Notes: generated from the letters alone by a model not told the origin. Shown: positions 19,157 through 28,721, counted from the stretch's first letter. The stretch: DNA of 52,916 nt from CAZGTQ01 sp964528575 (GCA_964528575.1 CAZGTQ010000254.1:1-52916), one strand, 5' to 3'. Program-made: numbers and translations.

Positions 19157-21070
19157 CTACTCCAGCCGGTAGAGCCGGAAGAAGTCGCTGCGCCGCCCTG
19201 TCGCGGGGTCGCGCAGGTGCGGCGGGCTGCGCCAGACGAGCTCGTAGCCGGGGAGCGAGCGCAGCCGCTCGTCGTCGGTCGCGCACGTCGCCCACGCCGC
19301 GGTCCCGGGGTGCGGCTCCTGCTCGGTCATCGCGTAGCCGGCGAGGTAGCGCGCCTCGTAGCTGAGGAACATCGCCTGGCGGTCGACGAGCAGCCAGCGG
19401 CAGTCGTACTCGTCGGTGAGCATGCGCCGGAACGAGGCGGGATCGGCCGCGTGGAAGCCGAGCCAGAAGCGCCGGACGCGCTCGCGGCTCGCCGCCGTCT
19501 CCCACTTCGGCTGCAGGATCGACGGTCGGCCGGTCGTCGCGAGCACCGTCGGCCCGACCATGAAGTCGGCCGCGACGGCCGCGCCGTGCGGGACGTGCTC
19601 CTCGATCGCGCGCACGAGGGCAGCGTGCTCGGCGGCGCGCGCCTCGGAGTACCACGGGATCGGATAGCGCGCGTACCACGACGCGAAGAGCGCGCCCTGC
19701 GCCGCGAGCACGGCGGCGAGCAGCGCCGCTCGCCGGGCGCCGCTCGCCCGCAGCGCGAGCGACGCCGCCAGCGCCGGCACGAGCAGCGCGGGGAGCACGA
19801 CCATGCGCTGCGCGAGCCACGCCGCGACGAGCGCGAGCGCCACGAACGCCGCGAGCCCGCTCGACGCGGGGTGCGGGGCGCGCCACGCGTGCGCGACGAT
19901 CGCGAGCGGCGCGAGCGGGAGCGCGAGGTGGAGCATCGCCCACGCGTCGGTGAGCCCGAGCGTCGTGAACGGCCCCTGCCACAGCATGCGCGTCTCGAAC
20001 GAGAGGACGCGCGGGTCGCTCGGCAGCGAGCCGAGGTGCGCGAGCTTCTCGGCGAGCGTGCGCGCGACGTGCCCGAAGTCGCTCGCGCCGGCGGTCAGGG
20101 CGGCCCCGAGCGCGACGAGCGCGGCCGCGACGCCGAGCGCGACGGCGGCGCGCGTCCGCGGGAAGCACGCGCGCGCCGCGAGCGCCACGGCGACGGCGAC
20201 GGCGACCGGCGGCCCGAGGTAGGCGCCCTTCGCGCGCAGCGCCGGCACCGCGAGCGCGGCGGCGACGAGCACGATCGCCGCGGCGGCGAACGGGCGCGCG
20301 CTCGCCGGCGTGCTCTCGCTCGGGCGCCGCAGCACGAACGCCGCGAGCACGACGAGCGCCTCGAGCGCCGCGACGAGCGACAGCGCGTGCCACGTCGCGA
20401 GCGCGGCGGCGAGCGCGAGGGCGGCGAGCGCCGCGTCGCGCGCTCGCGCGCTCCGCACCGCGCGTACCGCGAGCGCGAGATGGAGCGCGAAGAGCGGCAG
20501 GGCGAGGTCCTCGCGCATGAGCACGAAGCCGATCGTGCGGTAGCTGGCCGGCAGGAGCGTCCAGCACGCGGCGGCCGCGAGCGCGACGGGCGGCGCGCGC
20601 GTCAGCTCGAGCGCGAGCAGGAAGACGCCGAAGACGCTCGCCGCAGCGACGAACGCCATGACGACGAGGCAGAAGACGTGCAGCGAGACGTCGGGACCGG
20701 CGAGGGGACGCAGCGCGGCGACGAGCAGCTCCTGGCCGACCGTGTACGTCGCCGGCACGTCGAGCGCGTCCGGATGCGCGATCGAGCGCTCCGCGCTCCA
20801 CGCGTCGGGGATCCCGCCCGCGCGCACCGCCTGCTGCGTGAGATGGAGCAGGAGCGCGGGATCGGAGTAGACGACCGACTCGGCGCGCTCGCGATCGAAC
20901 GCCGGGTGCGCGAGCGGCGCGCGGATGCGCAACCAGGCGCCGGCGACCCACAAGGCGAGGAGCGCGGGGAGCGCGACGGCGACGGCGAGCCGCCCCCCCG
21001 CGCGTGGGGGTGCCGTCCCTAACCCCCACCCGCCGCTGGGGAGACCGGAGCGGGGGCGCGAGGGTTGCAC
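19157..21070 (-). CDS. Multi-pass membrane protein, GT-C glycosyltransferase/oligosaccharyltransferase-like
   Basis: 637 residues with about 12 membrane helices, many Ala/Leu/Val runs, and a soluble C-terminal domain (about 490-637). The first external loop has acidic and His-rich motifs (VVYSDPALLLHLTQQ; AERSIAHPDALDVP) and a GQELL segment, as in the loop of Stt3-type and other GT-C enzymes that use lipid-linked sugars. The C-terminus (VRAIEEHVPHGAAVAADFMV; DEYDCRWLLVDR) also resembles Stt3-like tails. It probably transfers sugars at the outer face of the membrane; donor and acceptor are unknown. ATG 21070 is the only workable start, but residues 8-25 overlap a GC-rich hairpin (21004-21029), so a shorter protein from a rare codon is possible. 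Confidence 0.65.
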   Translation of the reverse strand: MQPSRPRSGLPSGGWGLGTAPPRAGGRLAVAVALPALLALWVAGAWLRIRAPLAHPAFDRERAESVVYSDPALLLHLTQQAVRAGGIPDAWSAERSIAHPDALDVPATYTVGQELLVAALRPLAGPDVSLHVFCLVVMAFVAAASVFGVFLLALELTRAPPVALAAAACWTLLPASYRTIGFVLMREDLALPLFALHLALAVRAVRSARARDAALAALALAAALATWHALSLVAALEALVVLAAFVLRRPSESTPASARPFAAAAIVLVAAALAVPALRAKGAYLGPPVAVAVAVALAARACFPRTRAAVALGVAAALVALGAALTAGASDFGHVARTLAEKLAHLGSLPSDPRVLSFETRMLWQGPFTTLGLTDAWAMLHLALPLAPLAIVAHAWRAPHPASSGLAAFVALALVAAWLAQRMVVLPALLVPALAASLALRASGARRAALLAAVLAAQGALFASWYARYPIPWYSEARAAEHAALVRAIEEHVPHGAAVAADFMVGPTVLATTGRPSILQPKWETAASRERVRRFWLGFHAADPASFRRMLTDEYDCRWLLVDRQAMFLSYEARYLAGYAMTEQEPHPGTAAWATCATDDERLRSLPGYELVWRSPPHLRDPATGRRSDFFRLYRLE

Positions 21071-21104
21071 GTCTCGCTCGACGTTTCCGCTCGTTCCGGC
21101 CTCG

Positions 21105-22385
21105 CTAGTTTTCGTCGATACGCCGTGGCTCGTCGACGTGCAGCCGCTCGTCGGCGAGGTGATCGAGGAGATGACCGAGCTTGTCGCGCTTGGTTTCCAG
21201 ATAGCGGCGATTCAGATCGTTCGGCGGCGTCGTGATCGGGACCTGGCCGACGAGCTCGAGGCCGAAGCCGCCCAGGCCGGCGATCTTCTTCGGGTTGTTC
21301 GTCAAGAGGCGCATCTTGCGCACGCCCAGGTAGTGCAGGATCTGCGCGCCGAGGCCGTACTCGCGCAGGTCCGCGGCGAAACCCAGCGCCTGGTTCGCCT
21401 CGACCGTGTCGAGCCCCTCGTCCTGCAGCCGGTACGCGCGCATCTTGTTCGCCAGCCCGATGCCGCGCCCCTCCTGGCGCATGTAGACGAGCACGCCGCG
21501 CTCCTCGCGGCCGAGCACCTCGAGCGCGTGGCGCAACTGCGGGCCGCAATCGCAACGCAGCGAGCCGAAGACGTCGCCCGTCACGCACTCGGAGTGCACG
21601 CGCACGCTCACCGGCTCCTCGACCGCCTCGCACGGGCCGTCGAGACCCGGACCCGGCATGCCGATCGAGAGCGCCATGTGCTCGTGGCCGTCGATCTTCG
21701 AGCGGAACAGGTGCGCCTTGAACGTCCCCACGACCGTCGGGAGCGGGACGTCGAGCTCCAGCGGCTCGATCAGGCGCTCGTTCTGCCGGCGCCACGCGAT
21801 CAGGTCCGCGATCGTGCAGATCTTGAGGCCGTGGCGCGCCGCGAAACGCTCGAGATCGGGCATCCGCGCCATGCTGCCGTCGTCGTTCATCACCTCGCAC
21901 ACGATGGCGACCTCGCGGGCGCCGCACAGGCGCGCGAGGTCGACGCTGCCCTCGGTCTGGCCGCCGCGGACGAGCACGCCGCCCTCGCGAGCGCGGAGCG
22001 GGAACACGTGGCCCGGCCGCGCGAGATCCTCGGGACGCGCGTCGGGCCGCGCAGCCGTGCGGATCGTGTGCGCGCGGTCGGCGGCGCTGATGCCGGTCGT
22101 CACGCCTTGCGCCGCCTCGATCGAGACGGTGAACGCCGTCCCCATCCGACTCGTGTTCGCGCTCGTCTGCGGCGCGAGGTCGAGCTGCTCGCAAATCGCT
22201 CCCGCCATGGGGACGCAGATGAGGCCGCCTGCCTCCTTGCGCATGAAGTTGATATCGTCCGCCGTCACGCGCTCGGCGAGCATGACCAGATCCCCTTCAT
22301 TCTCCCGGCCGGGATCGTCGACGAGGATGATCATCCGCCCTTGCTCGAGCTCCGCGAGGATCTCGGGGATGGTGCTGGGCTTCAT
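21105..22385 (-). CDS. ribBA: Bifunctional riboflavin enzyme: DHBP synthase / GTP cyclohydrolase II
   Basis: 426 residues from ATG 22385. Residues 1-205 are 3,4-dihydroxy-2-butanone 4-phosphate synthase, which converts ribulose 5-phosphate; the metal/substrate loop DDPGRENEGDL and GHVFPLRAREGGVLVRGGQT are intact. Residues 215-420 are GTP cyclohydrolase II with the zinc-binding CVTGDVFGSLRCDCGPQL and catalytic RQEGRGIGLANKMRAYRLQD. The two make both precursors of lumazine in riboflavin synthesis. Both active sites are complete. The 129-base divergent region upstream shows no FMN riboswitch core. The rest of the rib pathway is not in the window. Confidence 0.97.
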   Translation of the reverse strand: MKPSTIPEILAELEQGRMIILVDDPGRENEGDLVMLAERVTADDINFMRKEAGGLICVPMAGAICEQLDLAPQTSANTSRMGTAFTVSIEAAQGVTTGISAADRAHTIRTAARPDARPEDLARPGHVFPLRAREGGVLVRGGQTEGSVDLARLCGAREVAIVCEVMNDDGSMARMPDLERFAARHGLKICTIADLIAWRRQNERLIEPLELDVPLPTVVGTFKAHLFRSKIDGHEHMALSIGMPGPGLDGPCEAVEEPVSVRVHSECVTGDVFGSLRCDCGPQLRHALEVLGREERGVLVYMRQEGRGIGLANKMRAYRLQDEGLDTVEANQALGFAADLREYGLGAQILHYLGVRKMRLLTNNPKKIAGLGGFGLELVGQVPITTPPNDLNRRYLETKRDKLGHLLDHLADERLHVDEPRRIDEN

Positions 22386-22514
22386 GGAGCGTGTCTCCAA
22401 CCGGTCGTCCCGGTCGTGCGGTGAGCGTGACGCCGAGCTCGCTCGAGCACCGGCGGACCCCCGATGGTAGTGCCGCGAAGGTTCGACCGCACCCGCTGAT
22501 CGCACCCCCCACCG

Positions 22515-24635
22515 ATGACCGCTCCGATCCGCGCGGCGTCCGGCGCCGCCCTGGGACTCGCCGCCAGCCTCGTCCTCGCGTGCGCGTCGTCATCCGGCAC
22601 GCGCCAGAACGTCGCGCCGGCGCAGGGCGCCTCCCCCGCGCGCGGCGAACCGATCACGCTGCTCACGGGCGCGGAAGCGGCCCAGATCGCCCTTCTCGAG
22701 GACGCGCGCTCGACCGGCGGCGGAGCGCTGCTCGCGCACCTGCACGACGCGCGCCCCGAGATCCGCACGCGCGCCGCCCAGGCGCTGGGCCGCATCGCGC
22801 TCGCGGACGCGGGCGCCGAGGTGACGACCGCGCTGTGCCGCCGGCTCGAAGACCAGGAGTCGCGCGTGCGCGCCGCGGCGGCGTTCGCGCTCGGACTGCG
22901 CGCCGACCCCGAGAGCGCCGGGGTGCTGCGCTCCTACCTGAACGACCCCGATCCGCTCGTGCGCGCCCGGGTGGTCGAGGCCGCGAGCAAGCTGCCCGAC
23001 CAGCCCGAGCTGCGCGCCGCGATCCGCGAGGCGATGCTCGATCCCGACCCGCGCGTCCAGATCGAGGCCGTCGTCGCGACGACCCGTTGGTCGAGCGAGG
23101 ACCCCGACGCGGCGGAGGTCGACTCGGCGCTGCTCGGCGTACTGCGACCGTTGCGCAACGCGCGCCGCGAGGCCGGCGAGCCGCGCGACGAGGTCGTGTG
23201 GTACGCGCTCTTCGCCCTGCAGCGCCGCACGAGCGAGATCGGCCGCGGCCCGTTCCTCGAGCACGCGGACTCGGCGGATCCGCTCGCGCGGCTGTTCTCC
23301 GTCCGCGGGCTCGCGCGGCTCCAGCCCGACGACTCCTCGACCGCGGCGCTCGTGCGCGCGCTGGACGACGACGACTGGCGAGTCGCCTACGAGGCGGCCG
23401 CGGGGCTCGAGGGGCGCGGCGGCGCGCGCTGCGCCGAGGCGCTCGTCGACGCCGCGCGGCACCCGTCCGCGCACGTGCGCGCGCGCGTCGCGGTCTCGCT
23501 CGGCCACGTCGACGAGGGCGCGGGCGGCGTCGACCTCGCGCTGGGGAGCCTCGCCTCCGATCGCTCGGACTCCGTGCGGGCGGGAGCGCTCGAGGGGCGC
23601 GCGGCGCGTCGAGCGCCCGACGACGCGGCACGGCTCGTCGAGAGCGCGCTACACGACGACAGCTTCGTCGTGCGCGCCGCCGCGGTGCGCGCGGCCGCGG
23701 CGCTCGAGAGCCGGCTCGCCGTCCCCCTCCTCGCCGCGCTCGCGGGCGACCGCGACGCGCTCGTCGCCGGCGCGGCGCTCGAGACGCTCGCGGAGCACCC
23801 GACGCCGGCGGCGCGCGAGCTCCTGCGCACGCGGCTCGGCGACCCCGATGCCGGCGCGCGGCTCGCGGCGGTGCTCGCTCTCGCCGAGCTCGCCGCGGCC
23901 GACGAGGTCGCGCCGCTCGTGCGCGCGCTCGATACCGCGGACGGCGAGAACGCGGACGAGATCGCCGCGGGCGCGCTGCGGGCGCTCGGGCAGGCGGGCG
24001 GCGACGAGGCGCGCGACGCGATCGCCCGGGCTCGGGCGCACGCGTCGCCGTACGTGCGCCGCGTCGCCGATGCGGTGCTGCGCGAGCGCTTCGCCGGCTA
24101 CGAGCCGCCCCCGGTCACCGTCCCCGAGCGCGCGGCCGACCCGGTCCCGCTGCCCGGCCGCGAGATCGAGCTCTGGACCCACCAGCCGCTCGTCGAGATC
24201 GTGACCGAGCGCGGCTCGCTCGTGTTCGAGCTCCTCCCCGCCGTGGCGCCGGTGCACGTACACAACTTCCTCGCCCTGGCGGCCCGCGACCACTACGACG
24301 GGCTGCGCTTCCACCGCGTCGTGCCGAACTTCGTCGTCCAGGGCGGCGACCACCGCGGCGACGGCAACGGCGCGACGACCTGGCGCGGCGGCTCCCTGCG
24401 CCACGAGATCGGCCCGCTCGAATTCGGCCGCGGCGCGCTCGGGATGCCGCGCGCGGAGGACCTCGACGGCGGCGGGAGCCAGATCTTCGTCACCCACCGG
24501 CCGACGCCGCACCTCGATGGCCGCTACACCCTGTTCGGGGTCCTGCGGGAGGGGGGCGACGTGCTCGACGCGATCGAGATGGGAGATCGCATTCTCGACG
24601 TGAGGCCGGCACTCCGGCCGAATGCGCGCCCGTGA
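22515..24635 (+). CDS. Lipoprotein with HEAT repeats and C-terminal cyclophilin-type prolyl isomerase
   Basis: 706 residues. The signal peptide ends in a lipobox (ASLVLAC, Cys23), so the protein is lipid-anchored outside the cytoplasm. Residues 60-540 are HEAT-like helical repeats with the recurring pattern RTRAAQALGRIAL, RVRAAAAFALGL, HVRARVAVSLGHV, VVRAAAVRAAAAL. Residues 555-690 are a cyclophilin fold: VEIVTERGSLVFELLPAVAP, FHRVVPNFVVQGGD, GMPRAEDLDGGGSQIFVTH and YTLFGVLREG. The Arg and Phe of FHRVVPNF and the Gln of VVQGGD, key in cyclophilins, are kept. It is probably an envelope folding factor whose HEAT solenoid binds clients or partners. It is divergent from ribBA. Confidence 0.88.
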   Translation: MTAPIRAASGAALGLAASLVLACASSSGTRQNVAPAQGASPARGEPITLLTGAEAAQIALLEDARSTGGGALLAHLHDARPEIRTRAAQALGRIALADAGAEVTTALCRRLEDQESRVRAAAAFALGLRADPESAGVLRSYLNDPDPLVRARVVEAASKLPDQPELRAAIREAMLDPDPRVQIEAVVATTRWSSEDPDAAEVDSALLGVLRPLRNARREAGEPRDEVVWYALFALQRRTSEIGRGPFLEHADSADPLARLFSVRGLARLQPDDSSTAALVRALDDDDWRVAYEAAAGLEGRGGARCAEALVDAARHPSAHVRARVAVSLGHVDEGAGGVDLALGSLASDRSDSVRAGALEGRAARRAPDDAARLVESALHDDSFVVRAAAVRAAAALESRLAVPLLAALAGDRDALVAGAALETLAEHPTPAARELLRTRLGDPDAGARLAAVLALAELAAADEVAPLVRALDTADGENADEIAAGALRALGQAGGDEARDAIARARAHASPYVRRVADAVLRERFAGYEPPPVTVPERAADPVPLPGREIELWTHQPLVEIVTERGSLVFELLPAVAPVHVHNFLALAARDHYDGLRFHRVVPNFVVQGGDHRGDGNGATTWRGGSLRHEIGPLEFGRGALGMPRAEDLDGGGSQIFVTHRPTPHLDGRYTLFGVLREGGDVLDAIEMGDRILDVRPALRPNARP

Positions 24636-24881
24636 TTCCTGTGGATGGGCCTGGAAAAGCGGGAAGAAGCTGCCGAGGGCGGGCAAATCCGCCTGACCAT
24701 TTGAAGAATCGGCGTTTGCGACTAGGTACATGATCCGGAAGGCTGTGCTCGAGCGCGCCTCCATCGCGGCTCACCTCCCTGCCGATACAGACCGAGCTAG
24801 GAAGTTGCCTTTTCCACACCGTACAGGCCGTGGCGACTGCGCACGCGGCGACCGACGACGTGGCCCCCGCGAGACCCTCCC
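24636..24881. other. 246-base gap upstream of the protease gene
   Basis: The sequence is noticeably more AT-rich than the genes around it (for example 24695-24735). It probably carries the promoter of the protease gene and the end of the HEAT/cyclophilin transcript. A TTGAAG at 24703 followed about 17-20 bases later by ggtacatg is a possible promoter, but the match is weak. No hairpin with a U-run and no coding sequence were seen. Confidence 0.4.
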
Positions 24882-26093
24882 TTGATCAAGCTCGAACGAT
24901 TCCTCGCCCTCGGGGCGATCGGCGCGGTGGCCGGGCTGGGCGCCGTCCGGCTCGACGACGTCTCCCGCCGCCTGACCGAAGCCGATGCGCTGGCCCGGCG
25001 GGAGCCCGCCTCGCTCTCCCTCCTGCGCGAGGACGTCGCGGCGGTGCGGGCCGAGATCGAGCGAGCCCGCACGGACATCCGGACCGCTCGGGCGACCGGC
25101 GAGCGCGGCGAGGCTGCCGCGAACGACCTCGCATCCCGGCTGGAGCAGGCGGAGGCGAGCCTCGCCCAGCTCGACGGGACGCTGGACTCGCACACGACCC
25201 AGATCGGCACGCTCAGCTCTCGCGGCGCCGACGTCGGCGCGATCGAGGCCCGCTTCGACCAGCTCGACGTCGAGGTCGCCACCAGCCTCGAGGGCGTGCG
25301 GACGGCCGCGGCGACGGCGGCCGAGATCGCCGACGCCAACCGGCGCCGGCTCGAGGATCTGGGCGCGCAGCTCGAGAAACGTCGCGACCTCGAGTCGATG
25401 TGGCGCCGCCTCGTCGGCCCCGTCGTGCAGCTCGCCGGCGACACGAGCGTCGGCAGCGGCGTCCTGCTCGAGTCGCAGCCCGCGGGCCCGGGCGGCGAGT
25501 TCGTCACCTACCTGCTCACCGCCTGGCACGTCGTGCGCGACATCCAGGGCAACCTCGACCGCCGCAACGAGCCTGTGCCGGTGACGGTGTACGAGCTCGA
25601 CGGCACGACGCGCGACGAGAGCGCGCTGCTGCTCGAGTACGACCCCGACCTCGACGCGGCGATCCTGCAACTGCGCACGACGCGCCGCATGCCGCACGGG
25701 GCGCGGCTCGCCAAGCGCGGCCGCATCGACGACGTGCGCATCTTCCAGGACATCTACGCCGTCGGCTGCCCGCTCGGCAACGACCCGATCCCGACGCCCG
25801 GCGAGGTGTCGTCGACCGCGCACCGCGTCGACGGCGAGTCGTACTGGATGATCAACGCCCCGACGTTCATCGGCAACTCCGGCGGCGGCATCTTCGACGC
25901 CGACTCGTTCGAGCTGATCGGCTTGTTCTCGAAGATCTACAACTACGGCTCGCTGCGCCCGACGATCGTGCCGCACATGGGCCTCGCGACGCCGATGGAC
26001 CGCGTCTACGACTGGCTCGACGCCGTCGGCTACTCCGTCGAGGAGCCGGCCGCCGCGGACCCGTTCATCGCGGTCGCCTCCAGCAAGCCCTGA
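24882..26093 (+). CDS. Membrane-anchored trypsin-like serine protease
   Basis: 403 residues from a TTG start at 24882; no ATG or GTG is suitably placed and no Shine-Dalgarno is visible. An N-terminal hydrophobic anchor (about 6-24) is followed by a long coiled coil (30-170, many Glu/Arg/Ala heptads) and a trypsin-fold domain (175-390). The catalytic triad is readable: His216 in LLTAWHVV, Asp258 in DPDLDAAILQL, and Ser333 in FIGNSGGGI. This layout resembles HtrA-type proteases without a PDZ domain; the coiled coil may drive oligomerisation. It probably works in the periplasm on damaged or specific proteins. The following sulfatase gene is separated by a tandem repeat. Confidence 0.88.
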   Translation: MIKLERFLALGAIGAVAGLGAVRLDDVSRRLTEADALARREPASLSLLREDVAAVRAEIERARTDIRTARATGERGEAAANDLASRLEQAEASLAQLDGTLDSHTTQIGTLSSRGADVGAIEARFDQLDVEVATSLEGVRTAAATAAEIADANRRRLEDLGAQLEKRRDLESMWRRLVGPVVQLAGDTSVGSGVLLESQPAGPGGEFVTYLLTAWHVVRDIQGNLDRRNEPVPVTVYELDGTTRDESALLLEYDPDLDAAILQLRTTRRMPHGARLAKRGRIDDVRIFQDIYAVGCPLGNDPIPTPGEVSSTAHRVDGESYWMINAPTFIGNSGGGIFDADSFELIGLFSKIYNYGSLRPTIVPHMGLATPMDRVYDWLDAVGYSVEEPAAADPFIAVASSKP

Positions 26094-26116
26094 CGGAGCC
26101 GACCGCGCGCCGTCGC

Positions 26117-26206
26117 GCCAGCGCCGATCTGGCCAGCGCCGATCTGGCCAGCACCGGCCGGTCCAGCACCGGTCCCGCCAGCACCGGTCCGGCCAGGACC
26201 GTGTGG
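26117..26206. repeat. Six contiguous 15-bp tandem repeats
   Basis: Units of 15 bases run without spacers: 26117-26131 and 26132-26146 are identical (gccagcgccgatctg); 26147-26161, 26162-26176 and 26177-26191 follow gccagcaccggtccg; 26192-26206 is a diverged end copy. They fill most of the gap between the protease stop and the sulfatase start. Internal ggccagcaccggcc segments can pair, so the RNA may fold. Confidence 0.88.
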
Positions 26207-26248
26207 TAATCTCTGGCCGCTCGCGGCCGGAGGCCGCCTGCCCCCCCG

Positions 26249-28699
26249 ATGTCCCATCTCGCGCTCCGAATCCGCGCCGTCGCGGCGGCGCTCGCCGTTG
26301 CTCTCGTCGCTTGCGGCGACGACCCCGCCCCCATGCGCACGCAGGAGGGGACGAACCTCCTCGCGCGCAAGCCGGACGCGCGCATCGAGGACACCGGCCG
26401 CGTCGTCGCCGACGCCAGCCACGGCCTGGGCGAGCACGGCCTCGACGGCTGGACGACGCGCGACCGAACCGCCGACGGGCGCGCGTTCGTCTGGTGCGAC
26501 CAACCGCGGGCGCAACTGCGCGTGTTCGCGCCCGAGCCGGCCACGCGCACGCTGCGCGTCGTCGCGCTCGTCCCGCGCGATCCCGAGGATCCCACGGTCC
26601 AGGCGACGCTCGTCGTCAACGGCTTCGCGGTCGATCGGCCGCTCGAGCTGACGCCCGAGCCGCGCGAGAGCGTCTTCGAGATCGACGAGCTCGTGTGGCG
26701 ACGCGGCGAGAACGCCGTCGAGATCGTCGTCGAGCGCATGGTGCAGGACGAGCAGGGCGAGTGGCGCGGCGTCGGCCTCGTCGAGCTGTCGTGGGGCGAG
26801 CCGCGCACGCTGCGCCTCGATCCGCGCACCGCGCAGGCGACGCTGCCGAGCGGGACGGGCCTCGTGCACCGGCTCGAGCTGCTCGCTCCCTCGACGCTGC
26901 TCGTGCGCGGCACGGCCGCCGCAGCGGGCCGCATCGAGGTCGCGCTCGCCACGATCGACGCCGAGACGGGAAAGCGCGACGTCGAGGAGCGCGTGCCGCT
27001 GCCGGTCGCGGTGAAGCAGGGCTCGTTCGACCGCGAGCTGCCGCTGCCGCCGCCGAGCGACCGCGTCCTCGAGGTCGAGCTCTCGTGGATCGCCGACGGC
27101 GGGAAGGGCGCGCTCGACCTCGCGGGGCTCGTCGTCGCGGAGAAGGCGCCGGCGCAGCGTCCGCCGATCGTGTTCGTCAGCATCGACACGCTCGCGGCGC
27201 GCAACATGTCGCTGTACGGCTACGAGCGTCCGACGACGCCGAACCTCGTGGAGTTCGCGCGCGAGGCGGTCGTGTTCGAGCGCGCGCGCGCGAACGCTCC
27301 GTTCACCCTCCAGAGCTACATGTCGCAGTTCTCGGGGCTGTACCCGACCGCGAACCGGATCGAGTTCGCGATGCAGGAGGGGCGCCGGCCGAGCCCGTGG
27401 GAGATCGACCAGCTCGCGCCGAACCGCTGGACGATGGCCGAGCTCTTGCGCGCGTCCGGCTACCGCACCGCGGCGTGGGTCGACAACCCCTGGCTCGCGC
27501 GCGGCTTCGGCTTCGACCAGGGCTTCGAGCACTACGACACGAGCGCGGCGGAGATCGAGATCTGGCGCCCGCGCGGCGGCATCGAGCACAACGCGGAGCT
27601 CCTCGAGGAGTGGATCGACGAGCTGGCGCCGGGCGAGCCGTTCTTCGCGTTCCTGCAGGCGCAGGATCCGCACGGGCCGTACCACCCCGGCGCGCCGTTC
27701 GACGAGCGCTTCCACGGCGACGAGCACTACGACGCGGAGTCGACCGCACGCGTCGGCAAGCACCAGCTCCACGCATTCGGCGTGATCCCCGACTACATCG
27801 CGCGCGGCATCTCGCCCGAGGGCAACTTCCCCGAGCGGCTGCCGACGGCGGACCTGATCGCGTCCTACGACGAGGAGGTCCTGCAGACGGACGCGCGCAT
27901 CGGCGAGCTGTTCGACTTCCTGCGCGAGCGCGGCCTGTTCGACGAGGCGGTGATCGTCGTCAGCGCCGACCACGGCGAGTCGATGCTCGACCACGCGTTC
28001 TACTTCGATCACGGCACGCTGTGGGACGAAGTGCTGCACGTCCCGCTCGCCATCCGCCTGCCGGGCGGCGCGCACGGCGGCAAGCGCGTGACCCAGAGCG
28101 TGCAGCTCGTCGACCTGTACCCGACGCTCGCCGACGTCGTGGGCGTCGAGCCGCGCGGCTACCTGCACGGCCGCTCGCTCCTGCCGCTGATCGAAGGCGC
28201 GGACGCACGCGCGGTCCCCACGCTGAGCGAAGGCGGCATCATGGATCAGGCCGCGGTCGTCCAGGAGGGCTGGAAGCTGATCGAGTACCGCCTGCGCCAC
28301 GCGTCGCTGCAGACGATGGTCAGCCACCCGCGGCTCCCGGGCGAGCTGCTCGCGCGGGTCGCGCCGGAGCTGGTCGGTGCGCTGCTCTCCAAGCAGGAGC
28401 TCGACGCGTACTTCCAGGAGCATCTCGACGCGCTGAACGAGATCTCGCACGCGCTACGCGGCCCGTTCTACGAGCTCTACCACGTCGCCGAGGACCCGCT
28501 CGAGCTCGTCGACCTCGCGGAGAAGCGCCCCGACAAGATCGAGGAGCTGCTCCCGACGCTCGCAGCGCTGCGCAAACGCGGCGTGGAGGCGCGCGAGCAC
28601 GCCTCGGTCGTGCCGCCCAAGCAGCTCGCCCCGCACGAGCGCGAGCAGCTCGAGGCGATGGGCTACGTGGACCGCTCGGACGACGGCTCCGACGGCTGA
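26249..28699 (+). CDS. Sulfatase-like lipoprotein (alkaline phosphatase superfamily)
   Basis: 816 residues. The signal peptide ends ALVAC with lipid-anchor Cys22. Residues 25-300 are an N-terminal beta-rich extension. The sulfatase/alkaline phosphatase core begins at PPIVFVSIDTLAARNMSLYG (about 306) and includes the metal-binding VIVVSADHGESMLDHAFYFD. The nucleophile segment reads NAPFTLQSYMSQFSGLYP, so Thr353 stands where sulfatases have the formylglycine Cys/Ser, and the usual Pro and Arg are Gln355 and Tyr357. It is therefore more likely a Thr-nucleophile phosphoesterase or phosphotransferase, or a changed sulfatase, than a formylglycine enzyme. It is predicted to be in the periplasm or outer membrane. 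The ATPase gene follows after 22 bases. Confidence 0.82.
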   Translation: MSHLALRIRAVAAALAVALVACGDDPAPMRTQEGTNLLARKPDARIEDTGRVVADASHGLGEHGLDGWTTRDRTADGRAFVWCDQPRAQLRVFAPEPATRTLRVVALVPRDPEDPTVQATLVVNGFAVDRPLELTPEPRESVFEIDELVWRRGENAVEIVVERMVQDEQGEWRGVGLVELSWGEPRTLRLDPRTAQATLPSGTGLVHRLELLAPSTLLVRGTAAAAGRIEVALATIDAETGKRDVEERVPLPVAVKQGSFDRELPLPPPSDRVLEVELSWIADGGKGALDLAGLVVAEKAPAQRPPIVFVSIDTLAARNMSLYGYERPTTPNLVEFAREAVVFERARANAPFTLQSYMSQFSGLYPTANRIEFAMQEGRRPSPWEIDQLAPNRWTMAELLRASGYRTAAWVDNPWLARGFGFDQGFEHYDTSAAEIEIWRPRGGIEHNAELLEEWIDELAPGEPFFAFLQAQDPHGPYHPGAPFDERFHGDEHYDAESTARVGKHQLHAFGVIPDYIARGISPEGNFPERLPTADLIASYDEEVLQTDARIGELFDFLRERGLFDEAVIVVSADHGESMLDHAFYFDHGTLWDEVLHVPLAIRLPGGAHGGKRVTQSVQLVDLYPTLADVVGVEPRGYLHGRSLLPLIEGADARAVPTLSEGGIMDQAAVVQEGWKLIEYRLRHASLQTMVSHPRLPGELLARVAPELVGALLSKQELDAYFQEHLDALNEISHALRGPFYELYHVAEDPLELVDLAEKRPDKIEELLPTLAALRKRGVEAREHASVVPPKQLAPHEREQLEAMGYVDRSDDGSDG

Positions 28700-28721
28700 G
28701 AACGCGGGCTATGCTGCGGCC

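Noticed and set aside
22386..22514. FMN riboswitch upstream of ribBA
   Set aside because: The leader was read on the minus strand for the AGGGCAACGG and GGGTGAAACTCC core segments; neither is present.
26117..26206. Possible CRISPR array
   Set aside because: The 15-bp units are contiguous with no spacers of unrelated sequence, and no cas gene is in the window.
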